From: Takakia lepidozioides
Lineage: Eukaryota > Streptophyta > Takakiopsida > Takakiales > Takakiaceae
DNA length: 64,000 nucleotides
NCBI GenBank assembly: GCA_030704615.1
Contig: CM060731.1
Span: forward strand, 18,228,001 to 18,292,000
Direction of reading: 5' to 3'
The translations under genes were made by a program, and so were the position numbers. The notes beneath the pieces are model-generated. The model was given only the letters and a program-made list of their open reading frames with translations. It did no database searches and was not told the DNA's origin. Below, piece after piece: positions 46,311-57,500 of the stretch; the stretch's first letter is position 1; every line of letters starts with the position of its first letter.

Positions 46311-49300
46311 TATAGTGTCCGGAGCCTTAATCACTGGTTTAATGGGGCTGAACATCAGCACTCCCTGCAGGTGCTCCTCATGGTTCTCAATCTGGGTAGC
46401 TGTAGCAAGAAATACGTAATCAAGACACATGAAAGGCATTGAAAATGACTTTGGCCGGCTCAAGTAAGGATTGTCGAACTCTCCAGGAAGATACAACCCC
46501 TGAAGCAGAATATACTTGTCTCGCCCCTCGCCAAACCTTATGTACGTGACGAAATTGGAAGAGGACCTCTGCGTCGAGAAGAAAACAAATGCATTGGGGC
46601 TCAGCTGCTGTTCGAAGAACGCATCGAAAATATTCTTGTAATTTCTTTGCATGAAAACAGTAGAGTCATCGTCACAGACTGTGTTGACGAACACCATTGC
46701 GATGTTATCGAAATCCCTCTTTCTCACAATTTTTAACTATGTTTTGGCATCCGTGAACCTCCGCTTCCTTCCAATGCACTGGTAATGTGACTTGAATGTA
46801 TCCTTGAGGTTGCTCATTTCCTTCTCCATGTCTTCAACCCTTTTCTTGCATGAAAGCATGTATTTGATGAGAGCATCACTCACTTTCTCGGTTTTCATGT
46901 TCATGTTCACTTTGCTTTTCATGTATTTGGCTCCCAGTTTCGATCGGAATGTCTCGAACTCCAACTTGTTGAACTTGTACATTTTCTTCACTTCAAACCA
47001 TTCTGCTTTTGTGTACGGCTCTGGATGCTGCTTGCTCCTGGCATCATATCCCAATACCATCATAACATCATCGATGATAAACCGCCTGTCCTTTATTCGA
47101 TCGATGTAATCGGACAAGCAGAGAATCTTGGGGTCTTTTCCGTTGTAAGGACCACGAACGCAGATCTTCAAGTCCAAAATCTTTTGCGCAACCTTCTTCA
47201 TTTGAAGGGGGTTCAATCCCTGGAGTTTGCAGACTGCAGATTTGTTAGCTGCGATTGTACACCCTTGTGCTTCTTTCCGTTAATGTCCAAGAGGTTTCCC
47301 TTCTCCCACTCTCTGAAAACCTCCTGCCACTTCTCCCAAACATCGTCATCGCAAAGGACCAAGGTCATGGCCTCCTTAACGCTAAGCATCTCCAATATAA
47401 GTTGTGAGGCTTGCAAAAATTCCTGGTCAACAAGAATAGCATGTCAGGCCAACATACGACAGGGACACACAGTTCTAGTGAATGAACAACAAAACATTAA
47501 ACAATAAAGGAAGTCCGAATAATTACCTTCCACTGGACAGTTTCAAATTTGGAAACGTTATCGTTGAATTTCCTGGACTTCCCCCTCAACTCATAGTACA
47601 TCCTGGCGTGAGCAACTTTCTCCGGGAATGTTGTGTCGATTTTTTGGGTTTTATTTGGGTCGTTGAAGAGCTTGGAAATCTTCAGCAATTGATTATTCCT
47701 ATCTGACCAGAGGATAATTGATGGCCATTCGGCGTAGTAGTCCCTCTGCTCCCAGTCAGTAATCTCCTCCACGAATTCTTGATTTGGAAAATGTTACATC
47801 GGCATGGAATTCAACTATAAAGAATCACGCGCGATCGCGCGTGCTTGCTTATCATGCTTTGCATGTCTATGAAACAAGTCGTCGATGCATCTGATATAAT
47901 CATCTAGTAGAAGCACGCGCGATCGCGCGAGAAGTATAATGAGGAAACGCAAAAAAATATCCGAAAGATGATTCTCATAGAAGCAGAGGAGAATATATAA
48001 GAACGCGTTGATGTACTATACCTTTGCAACCATAATTGTGTGTTGGCCTCCAATGACGAAGAATTTGGATTTGTTAATATCCTTCTGATGCCTTGGTTTC
48101 ATCGCAGACACCTGGGTTGGCACCTGTTCGTTCTTTGGCGCCAAATAGACGAGATGTTTCGTATCTAGAACCCGCAACTGGTATAGACGGGCTTTGACTT
48201 CATCTTTGTGATTGATATTCAGCGGAAGATACACCATGCTTATGGGAGCAAGTTCCATCTTTGAGATGTCAATTGATATTATGTGGTTGAACCCAAAAGG
48301 GAACATGTCTTTGTAGTCATTCTGCAGACTTTGATTCATCGCCTCGCATTTCTTCTTGTCGAAAATCTCGCCAGGTTTTGGCTTCTTGTTGTCATTCATA
48401 AATACAATATCGAGCTCTTCTTTCTTTTTCTTTTTGCCGACTGGCTGCTCCTCTTCATTCTCAGTCTGAGAGGATCCCGCCGTGGACTTCCGTTTCCCTT
48501 TACCCTTTGTCCCCTTCGCTGCCTCATCTTCTCGTTGTTTTCTGTTGATGTTTCCCTACGCATGGAGTACATCTTGGAAAATGCTCCAAGCTCGTACGAA
48601 TCCCTGAGCAGTCAGGGCTGCACCACCTTCAGGGAAAGTGAATCCCATCTTTACAGCTGGTTTCATCATTGCCTTGCGAACGCGATGAGATTCCAGAGAT
48701 AAGCCTAACGTCTTCTTCGCTCTACCATCCTCCAATATGAAAACCACCATCATTGGATTCTCCACGTCGGACTCCATCTCAACATCTTTAACATAGCCAT
48801 AATTAAGCTCCTTCACCTCCGCTCCAATCTTAAATGAAAACTTCAGTTGGTGGTCAGAAGGTACACCCACAGGATTTATTCCCCACTCGGATATCGCCTG
48901 GTTAAGAGTATACAAAGCTACGTGGTCAATGCTGAAGTTTGGCGATTTTGGTGAGACGAACTCCCCACATATCTCCTTGCATACGCCAACCAGGCAATCC
49001 GCCGGTATGTTTGACTGACGACTGAACATGAAACACAACATTATGGTATCTGGATTAGATATCTCATGGCGTTATTTCAGGATTGAGAGGAAAGGCCGAA
49101 GTTTGAAACAAATCATAATGTTACGGATGTCAGACCAAATTACAAATGGGAATCCCACTAAGAAGAAATGGAATTGAAAGAAACTAACATACAATTAAGC
49201 TGGAATAGGGACATTCAATTGTGACTGCAATATGGAATAAATGGAATGGACTAAATCAATGTCACTATTAAACTGGAAATCTCAAAAGCTGCAGATCATT

Positions 49301-49645
49301 AAATTGGTTTAAAAAATCGTGAAGAATACTTTATTATTCAACAGTGAAGAATGAAAACGGAGACATTGTTGGCGTTTAAATGTACAATCATATATGCCTG
49401 CCTAAAACTGAGATGAAGGACTATATCATGGTGATTCAGGTCACCTCCATAAAGTGATCCTACTGATTATTGTATGTATTCGATGGAACCACGTCGAGAT
49501 TCTGAACTGGTTCAAGTACACTCCTGTGAGTCCGTGAAGAATCAATCTATTTCTGATGATTCTGAATGTCGGAACTTACAGTTGACCTAGGTGTGTACTG
49601 TGCCAAAAATGAGGCCAATGCAGCCGACCCGAATCTGAGGTGGCT

Positions 49646-49813
49646 AAAGTATCCTATTGGTGAGTATTCTGGGGATCTCGGAGTATACTCTGGCGATGAG
49701 GGTGTATACTTTGGGGATGCCGGAGTGTACTCTGGGGTTGAGGGAGTGTACTCTGGTGATACGGGAGTATACTTCGGAGATTCGGGTGTATAATCTTGGG
49801 TATCTGGCGTATA
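49646..49813 (-). repeat. Eight 21-bp units encoding RNA polymerase II CTD-like heptads
   Basis: Translated on the minus strand: [56 protein letters not shown]. Against the canonical YSPTSPS, positions Y1, P3, S/T5 and P6 are kept in most units, with T at position 2 and a charged residue at 7. The array is flanked on both sides by a duplicated module (YSPIGYF...GSAALxSFL). The units differ at the third-codon and variable positions, so this is not a freshly expanded minisatellite. Confidence 0.8.
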
Positions 49814-50171
49814 CGCGGTACATAGCGTAGAAATCATTTGATTCTGCCGATACTTCAGCTACAGGATCTCCGGAAGACCCTCCAAAGTATTTTTCTAGAA
49901 AAGAACTTAAAGCTGCTGACCCGGGAGGAACGTCGCAAAAATATCCTATTGGTGAATAATTGTCTTGATCGTCTGATTCAGGGGAGTAGGTGTCAGGCTC
50001 CTCTATGGATGGAATTGTAGAAACCGGAGATGATATAACATGAACTCCTTCGGAAGGTCCCGTCATAATAACCGTAGCTCCGCATTCACCTTGTGAGGAG
50101 GGTGAAAGCGTTGTCTTGTGTCCGGTATGTTCCATCTCTTTCTCCTCCCTCATCGAACACGAATCCACCAC

Positions 50172-53100
50172 ATTGGAAGAATCATCAAGAACTCGTGCTC
50201 AGATACAGACTGTACAGAAAGAGACACGCGAAGAATGCGCGATCGCGCGTATTTGGTCCACAATTTTCCCTCCAATAACGTAAAATCCGATTATAAGCAA
50301 CAACGATGTTACTAAGCATGGCGAACAAAATCCATATACATGACTTTGTTCTTTCAGTCATATAAGAGTATCCTGACATCTATTATCCCAAGAAAATTCT
50401 TCTGAGTTGTAGCAACATCAGAACCACGCGCGATCGCGCGTTATTGAGTTGAGACACAGATGAACTAATTTCATCCCACTGCGAGAAGTCTACCAGAAGG
50501 ACTATTAAAGTACATTGAGAACATTGAGGATTATTCAGCTAGAAGTCGTTTTTATTTATATTTAGAATAAGACTGAAACGAAGAAGTCAAATTCGCGTTA
50601 TTGCGCAATGTTCAATAACTGCATAATCCTTAAAATTGCAAACTATGAGTTTATTGTCGTACTAATGAATGATTTCTTCGACCACTTACACTTTGGTATT
50701 AGCTACTGTTCGTTAGTTCTTCTGAAGGTGACGACTTGTACTGAATGAAGCACGCGCGATCGCGTGCGCACCTTTATACCATTCTTGGACATCACATCTT
50801 CACTGTCCAATCTGAAAGAGTGCTCGACATAATCGATGAACAACCTAAGCGATATTGACAACAAGTAATATGTCAAACTGCCCTGGACTTTTGGATTGAT
50901 ATTTGGATACTATTGTGTACTATTGTGTCCAGACTGAACACCTCCGCCCATCATAAATAAGAGTGACAATGCCACCACATATAGAAATTATCATACTCTG
51001 TGTGCATGGCAAGACAGATAAAGTGCGACGGAAGATTTTAGTTGACATTGTATAATGTGAACTAATGTCTTCCGAAACACTTTACAGTTTTGAGTATGCA
51101 CTCAGACATATCCTCATATGTGTCATCTAATTATCTAGGTATCAATGGTGTTGTTGTGGTCGATAGAATACAACTACCAACCAAATGAAGCACGCGCGAC
51201 TGTGCGTGCTTCTTCAGGGCATTCTTTCACATCACATCTTCAATTTCTCATCCAATGCAGTTTACTACGGAGTCAAATTTGCGCGATTGCGCAAAGATCA
51301 ATCATTGCATAATCATTTTAATTGAAAACACTGAGTTTATTGTCCTACTAATGAATGATTTCTTCGACCACGTACAGTTTGGTATTAGCCACTGTTCGAT
51401 AGGGCTTCTATAGGTGACGACTTGCACTGAATGAAACACGCGCAATCGCGCGCGCTCCTTTTAACCATTCATGGACATTACATCTTCACTGTCTAATCAG
51501 AAACAGTGGTCGACATAATCGATGAACAACCCTAGCGATATTGACGACAAGTAATATTTCAAACTGCCCTGGACTTTTGGATTGATATTTGGATACTATT
51601 GTGTACTATTGTGTCCACACTGAACACCTCCACCCATCATACATAAGAGTGACCATGTCACCACATATAGGAATTATCATATTCTTTGTGCATGGCAAGA
51701 CAGATGAAGTGCGACGGAAGATTGTTGACATTGTATAATGTGAACTAATGTCTTCCGAAACACTTTACAGTTTTGAGTATGCTCATATGTGTCATCTAAT
51801 CATCTGGGTATCAATGGTGTTGTTGTTGGTCGCTAGAATACAAGTACCAACCAAATGAAGCACGAGCGATCGCGCGTGCTTTTTCAGGGCATTCTTTCGC
51901 ATCACATCTTCAATTTCTCATCCAATGCAATAAACTATTGAGTCAAATTAGCGCGATTGTGCAAGGTTCAATATTTGCAAAATCCTTAAAATTGAAAACA
52001 TTGAGTTTATTGTCCTACTAATGAATGATTTCTTCGACCCAGTTTGGTATTACCTACTGTTGGTTAGTGCTCCTGTAGATGACGATTTTTACTGAATGAA
52101 ACACGCGCGATCGCGCGTGCTTTGTTCAGATCATTTCCTTGATGAACGTGCTTATTGGCCTCGCTCCAAGTCCTAACTAAACCATGTTCCGCAATACTAT
52201 CACTGAAATAAACACGGGCGATCGCGCAAGGTTTCTCTATGACTCACGAAATCACTAGGAATCCCTACTTCGAGAGGCACGTAATGCAGATCATGGAAAT
52301 AATGTGCATAACCGAATCGAGCCAAAAACACAGTTTGGGATCCAGACCTGTACAGGGTAAAATGAGTTCATGTGCGATCGCGCGTGAATGGATTGTGTCA
52401 TGGTACCTATACTGAGGCCTACACCATAGGCTGCAAACCCTAAACAGTTGCTAGCTGTACCTATGAACCCTATGAAATCAGAATTTCTCATGTCTCGAAT
52501 TCGGAGTCGTTCCTCAAGGAAAGCGTACATATCCCGAAATCTTCTACAATTCCCAATCCTTCTATTGACCATCCTACCTCTTTAACTCTGGAATCAATCC
52601 AAAAATCAAAACAAGAAATCAAAACAATCAAAACAAGCAAACAATCAAGCAAACAATCAATCAAGCATGCAACTTCTACCTTCCTGCAATCTCTGCAGCC
52701 CACAGAAGAATCCCTCACTGCATGCACGAAGGGCTGGATGAGCTCTCTTGCTCGGGTGCGCACAACAGCTTCCGAGATAGCGTACTATCTTGCCCTCCTT
52801 TCACTCTGTCACACTCCCCGCACACAGTGAATTGCTCAAACCCACACTCACTCCAATTCATGCTCCCTCGATCTCTCACTCTCTCGCTAACTCGATCTCC
52901 ACCTCTCTGCCTCTCTCGCTCAGCCGCTTTCTCTCGCACCTCTTCCTTGAGTCCAAAATTGAACAGGGCTTCCGCGTGTATCAAATGAATGCAAAAGGAG
53001 ACTCCTTTCGGTCACTCATCCTTATATGCCTTACCACCTGTGATCTCAACCGTCGGTGTTATGTCGCATCCTACGGTTTGTGGCCTCGATGCATGGATGA

Positions 53101-54587
53101 ATGAAAGGCGGGATGTTTCGCAACGGTTCGCTGAGGACCCCTAAATTTATGCAGGTACAATCAATGATGCGACATGACTGTCAGTAATGAATGGACTCCA
53201 CTAGTTTGTCCAGAGCGTTACGGCGCGGCAATCCGACGTCTTCATAAAGTGAACACCCTGGAATTATTGCGGATTCCCGTGACGGCGCTCATCCATGAGG
53301 GGAGTTGAATCATCCACTAGGGTAGTCATCTCATCCAGTATACGTCTGTTTCATCCGTGAAAGCTCTTATTTCATCCACTGATAAAAATATTATTCATAG
53401 GTTCAATAATGAGGTGTCGGGACGTGCATCTGGGATTTGATCGGTCTCACGTTTTCTCTACCTACACCTCATCTACGACCCCACGTTCATTGCGGCTACT
53501 TAATGTCACCATGCCATAGATGGCCGTCGGCTCATCACAATGGCCTTAAGAGGCGGCCACTTTCGTCGCCGACTATTCCTTCTCTTGTATCATTAATTCA
53601 ACATCGGATTTTCTGCTTCTCTGGTGCTTTGGATGTCAGATTCCAGATCTCGAATTAGTTAGTTATTCGCATTAGATGCAATAACTTAGGGACCCATTAA
53701 TGTTCGATGGATTTCAGACTCCTACTTGAATTTATGCGCTGGAGGACACATAAGAGCCACTAGATTACACGAAAGAGCATATCCAGGGCGACAATTTGTC
53801 GATCCATGACACTCCAAACGCACCTCTGTAATGTGAACACGTCGACCTCGTACTGTTTGACAATCCGTATAAGAGCCTGCCCTATGCACACTTGCCATTT
53901 TTTCCCTCTCAGTTGCTCTGGCTCGCTGATCTTCAGGACTGTCTGTTTTACGTTCATTCTTCCCTTTGTACTCCTGTCAATATTGAGAGCCTCTCCACAT
54001 CATCTGGGTTTCTCTTCTGTCTCTCTGCTCCTCTATTCCTATCCACTGTCTGCAAAGATCTTACATACACACCCGACCGTTTTATGTACTTCGAATGATC
54101 ACTCGCACTCCAGCTGTTTCGTTCATCTATGTTTCATTTATTCATCCATTTGCTTACCTGTCATCCGAAAGTCGTCTACCATTATTCATCCGTCCTTCAT
54201 TTCATCCATGTGAACCACGCGCGAACGCCCGTCGATGTGGTTCTATTTCTGTTATGGAATCGTACACAATGTTGTGCATTCGGGTCGTAGCTTTAGCATA
54301 TCCTTTAATTTTCTACAAATTTTTGTTTCGACCAATAGAGACCTACGTTCTACATTCTAGTAGACAATCCAAGAGTCCGAGTTCTATTTTCAATTTCCAA
54401 ATCATTATAACCCTAAACTCGGGCGATCGCGCGAGGTTTTTTTTCATCTTCATCCTCAGTTTTTCTAAACAAACTTCAGTAACTTATTGTTTCACTATTT
54501 CTTAGTGTCCATCGATATAGTGTCGAATTATTAATCACCAGAATCTCTACTGTAGGATACACGTGCAATCGCGCGAGGTTCGTGGAA
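50172..54587. other. Divergent intergenic region between the minus- and plus-strand element genes
   Basis: No convincing gene. It contains 12 of the palindromes, the ~0.68-kb tandem array (50583-52120), a run of short 'aatcaaaacaa' repeats at 52590-52670, and a CT-rich tract at about 52790-52960. A 'tttcatcca' word recurs around 53310-53385 and 54120-54210. Minus-strand frames at 52291-52572 and 52488-52984 are likely chance. Confidence 0.45.
50583..52120. repeat. Tandem array, 2.3 units of ~670-685 bp with palindromes in fixed positions
   Basis: Unit 1 starts near 50586 (agtcaaatt...), unit 2 at 51271 and partial unit 3 at 51941, giving offsets of 685 and 670. Each unit has, in order, a GCGCGATTGCGC-like palindrome, a CACGCGCGATCGCG palindrome ~165 bases on and a third ~440 bases later. 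Long shared tracts such as 'ggatactattgtgtactatt' and 'cttccgaaacactttacagt' are nearly identical between units, so duplication is fairly recent. Confidence 0.85.
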
Positions 54588-57500
54588 ATGTCGTTGTTCC
54601 AAACTGGTCAACAAGTTCTCCTCACTCTTCAGGGCTCCAACTCTATCGTCGCAACAGCAGAATGTCTCAACGTGACTGGTTGCGGAAGTTGTCATGGACG
54701 ACAGCTAAACGGGTCCACAATATCTGTTGTTATAGTGTCTTGCGATCCGGCACATTCTTCTGTGTCGTTGCCATATCCGCACATGGATGCGGACTCTTTG
54801 GGAGAAGCAATCGGAACACCTGTCGTTTGGGATGTGGTGCAAATTCAAAAAGATACTGGGACTGACACCAACACCAACACCAACAATGAGGTTCCTCGGT
54901 TCTCGGAAGTCGAATTGCCATCTGCGGCTGATTACCATCCAAAATTCAATGAACAAATTGAATCTAACATGTCAAGGCCGTCTCCGAATAACGATGTTGC
55001 TATGGGTAGATACAGTTGGAGAAATAAATTGTGTATTCTCTTTGGAGATGAACAAAGTGCTTTGTACGAGGGCAGAATTCAAGCATGTTATCCTGACGAG
55101 GTGATACTTTATGAGAAAGTTGGAGAACATCACGTCGGGGTACTCGTTACAAGGATTTTGAATGGTGGTTCGGCCAATCTCATGTGTCTCGTGAACTGGC
55201 CATTGACGCAGACTCGGTTGATTGATAGTAGCAGGACATTGTCATATGAGCTTCATAGTTTCATCAATAGCCGGGAACAAACAGATATTGGTCACAACGA
55301 AAAAGGTGTGAAAAAAGCAGCATACCAGCATTTCAACAGACCAAAAAAAGATCCGAAAAAAGACGATTCCAAAAAGATAAATACTCGCCTCTCTCTGCAG
55401 GCAGTTCGAGAAATTAGCAGCAAACAATGTTGCAATTTACAGTGTTGCCAATATTTCGGCTGGAGAAAAACACTCGCTATCCGGACTGCTTCTTGGGGAT
55501 CCTCTTACGACGAACAGAGAGAGCTCGGTTTTGATGTTCCCAAAAGACTTCATCGAATCGACGGGGTTTCGACAAAGGCCTACATAACCATTGAGAGCGT
55601 TGATGTGTATGAGACAACTTGGTGGACAATTCACGGAATCGGTCGTTCAACCTACATGGAATACAAAAAACTAAGCAGAGAGGGTGTGGTTACATCTTTG
55701 CACGGGAATTCCGGAGTGAAACGGCCCCGTCCACAAACTCGTCAAGCTGAAGGAAACTTAATGTCGATTATAAACGGAAATTCCGATCTCATGCCTCATA
55801 AGACCCGCTGTATGGAAGACGGATGGAGAGATACTCTTCGAGTTCTGCCACCTGAACTGAACTGGAAAAAATTCGTGAGGAGTGTAATGAGGTCAGTTCT
55901 TCTTCTTTTTACCACTTTCCGAATTCTATATTTTTTGGGACCTTCCCTGTTTTACTTCCACGCAATGTATCAGACCTGTCACTATTAAAGCTCGGGTGAT
56001 CGCACGAGGTTCATTTCCCCCTTTCTGTCTTGTAGGCGAATAAAATATGTGGGTTGAAGCTTATCTCCCAGGTAGCCGTCAGCAGAATCAGACAACAGAT
56101 TTTTCCCAATGTCGAGGTTAGAAAAAGTGGTAGCACGTTTGCCAAATGCATAGACTGTGAGATGCTCAAAGACCTAATCAAGAAGTCAGTCAAACGTAGC
56201 GATGAGCAGGCCTCGCACAAGAAAGCACTTGATAAGCACCTCAGGCTTCAAGAGTCTTGCAGGAGACTCTATCACAACTGGAGGAATGAGTCAGTTATGA
56301 TGCCGTCCGAGTTCCTCTACATCATTCATGACAAGATGGATCATCGGAAAACAGCTATTCCAAGGTTGTAGATGACGAACAAGATGGTCTCCGGCTTAGG
56401 TCAGCTTCCAATCTCGCTAACCGGCATGGTCACCCACGGCCACGGGGACGGAGCCTACGGACAGTACTCTCTAGACTTCTGGCCGGGAGATCCGAACTTC
56501 CCGATTGGCTCTCTAGCAAGATGCCTCCGCCAACTAGAGAAGCCCTCTTGCCGTGAAAGTCGTAACATCTTTGACCACCTACCTCAGAATTCATTTTTCG
56601 AATCTTTCATGAAGGGTAAATCGAGGTGTCTCGACGTCCTGAAACCTTTCGGCGATAAAGAGAAGAAAAAATGTAAAGTCCCACTTCCGCGAAGAGTCTA
56701 CCTGCAGATGGACAACTGCGTGAAGGAAAACAAAAACAGGTGGATGCTGGCTTTTCTGTCGCTCCTAACTGCGAGAGGAGTGTTTGAGGAGATTCAAATG
56801 GGATTTCTCATGGTTGGCCATACCTATGAGGACTTCGACGGATTCTTCAGTTATTTATCGAAGAAGCTAAAGCAAAACAGCACCTACGTTCTCTCCGATC
56901 TTATGAGGTTTTTTACGATCTCTCAAGATTTGCAATTTATTCCTCAAATCATTCAAGAGGTGCCAGATTTCAAGGCGTATGTGGACGGTTGCATTCTCGA
57001 TGGAAAAGAGGCTTTAGTCGGGCAAACAGAAATGCATGTATTTCGATTCTATGTAGATGAAGATGGTTGGCCTGTCATGAAGTTTAAGAAGTTTGCTACT
57101 GATTCTGAGTGGCTCTCCAAAAAAGGTGTGGTGAAGATGTGGATGTCGAATCCCGATGGATCTCCAAAGTTGCCTGTAGCAGTACAACTCAGGGCTGTAA
57201 AAAAAACACCAATTTGGGGTGTGAGAGATGACTCATCCGATAAACAGTCTTTTATCAAAACTGGAATTAAAAAATACAGGGAGTTCTGGAAGAAGGGGAT
57301 GTTGCTTAACGATCATTATCGTGATTTCATGATACAATATGATCAATACTGGGAAGCAATCCTTGCAGAACTTGATCTTTCCATTCCTGGAGAATCACGA
57401 CATTCAATCGCGCTTAAAGAGGGTTTTTGGCCCTCAACCAAGTAGGCTGTCAACCACCACAGAGCCGGAATTCATACACCTGCAGAGGATGATCTGTCGG

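Larger units (their letters stand above)
46266..50171 (-). pseudogene. Multi-exon gene: Pol II CTD-like heptads + ParB/DGQHR-like GGQHT domain, broken by stops and frameshifts
   Basis: Minus-strand exons: 50171-49580, 49014-48022, 47766-47527, 47422-46266; all inner splice sites are GT/AG in phase. Exon 1 encodes an acidic leader, then heptads Y-T-P-x-S-P-x (49813-49646), reached only after a frameshift at about 49860-49815. Exon 2 holds FSIDHVALYTLNQAISEWG, a lysine-rich linker (KKKKKEELDI) and ends KSKFFVIGGQHTIMVAK. The GGQHT stretch resembles the GxHR motif of ParB/DGQHR-fold proteins (inference). Exons 3-4 are alpha-helical (EITDWEQRDYYAEW, MKKVAQKILDLKICVRGPYN, VEDMEKEMSNL). In-frame TAGs lie at 48556-48558 and 46737-46739, and another frameshift falls between 47290 and 47216. 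The 3' end runs into a GAC/GAT tract where the frame changes to poly-Asp. Likely a decayed copy. I do not know the family's function. Confidence 0.6.
41801..56010. repeat. Dispersed palindrome family, consensus CACGCGCGATCGCGCGTG
   Basis: Copies, perfect or with 1-4 changes, start near 41801, 42745, 44278, 45449, 47825, 47914, 50236, 50424, 50751, 51191, 51437, 51861, 52101, 52212, 52370, 54215, 54418, 54560 and 55990. Weaker relatives, GCGCGATTGCGCA-like, lie near 50590, 51278 and 51950. None is seen elsewhere in the window. Most are preceded by A-rich 'gaa' or 'gaac'. They fall in introns (47825, 47914, 55990), intergenic DNA, just upstream of both divergent genes (50236; 54560 ends 9 bases before the ATG at 54588) and, once, in a putative exon (45449). 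The octamer GCGATCGC at the centre is also the core of cyanobacterial HIP1, but the context here is eukaryotic. Confidence 0.85.

Noticed and set aside
49566-49793. Plus-strand Gly/Val/Tyr repeat frame (GVYSGD-type)
   Set aside because: It is the antisense of the 21-bp heptad repeat and adds nothing independent; the minus frame fits the exon-intron structure.
41801-56010. CRISPR array or bacterial contamination suggested by GCGATCGC palindromes
   Set aside because: Spacing is irregular (80 bp to 2 kb), there are no spacers of constant length and no cas genes, and neighbouring coding regions have spliceosomal introns and plant-type proteins.
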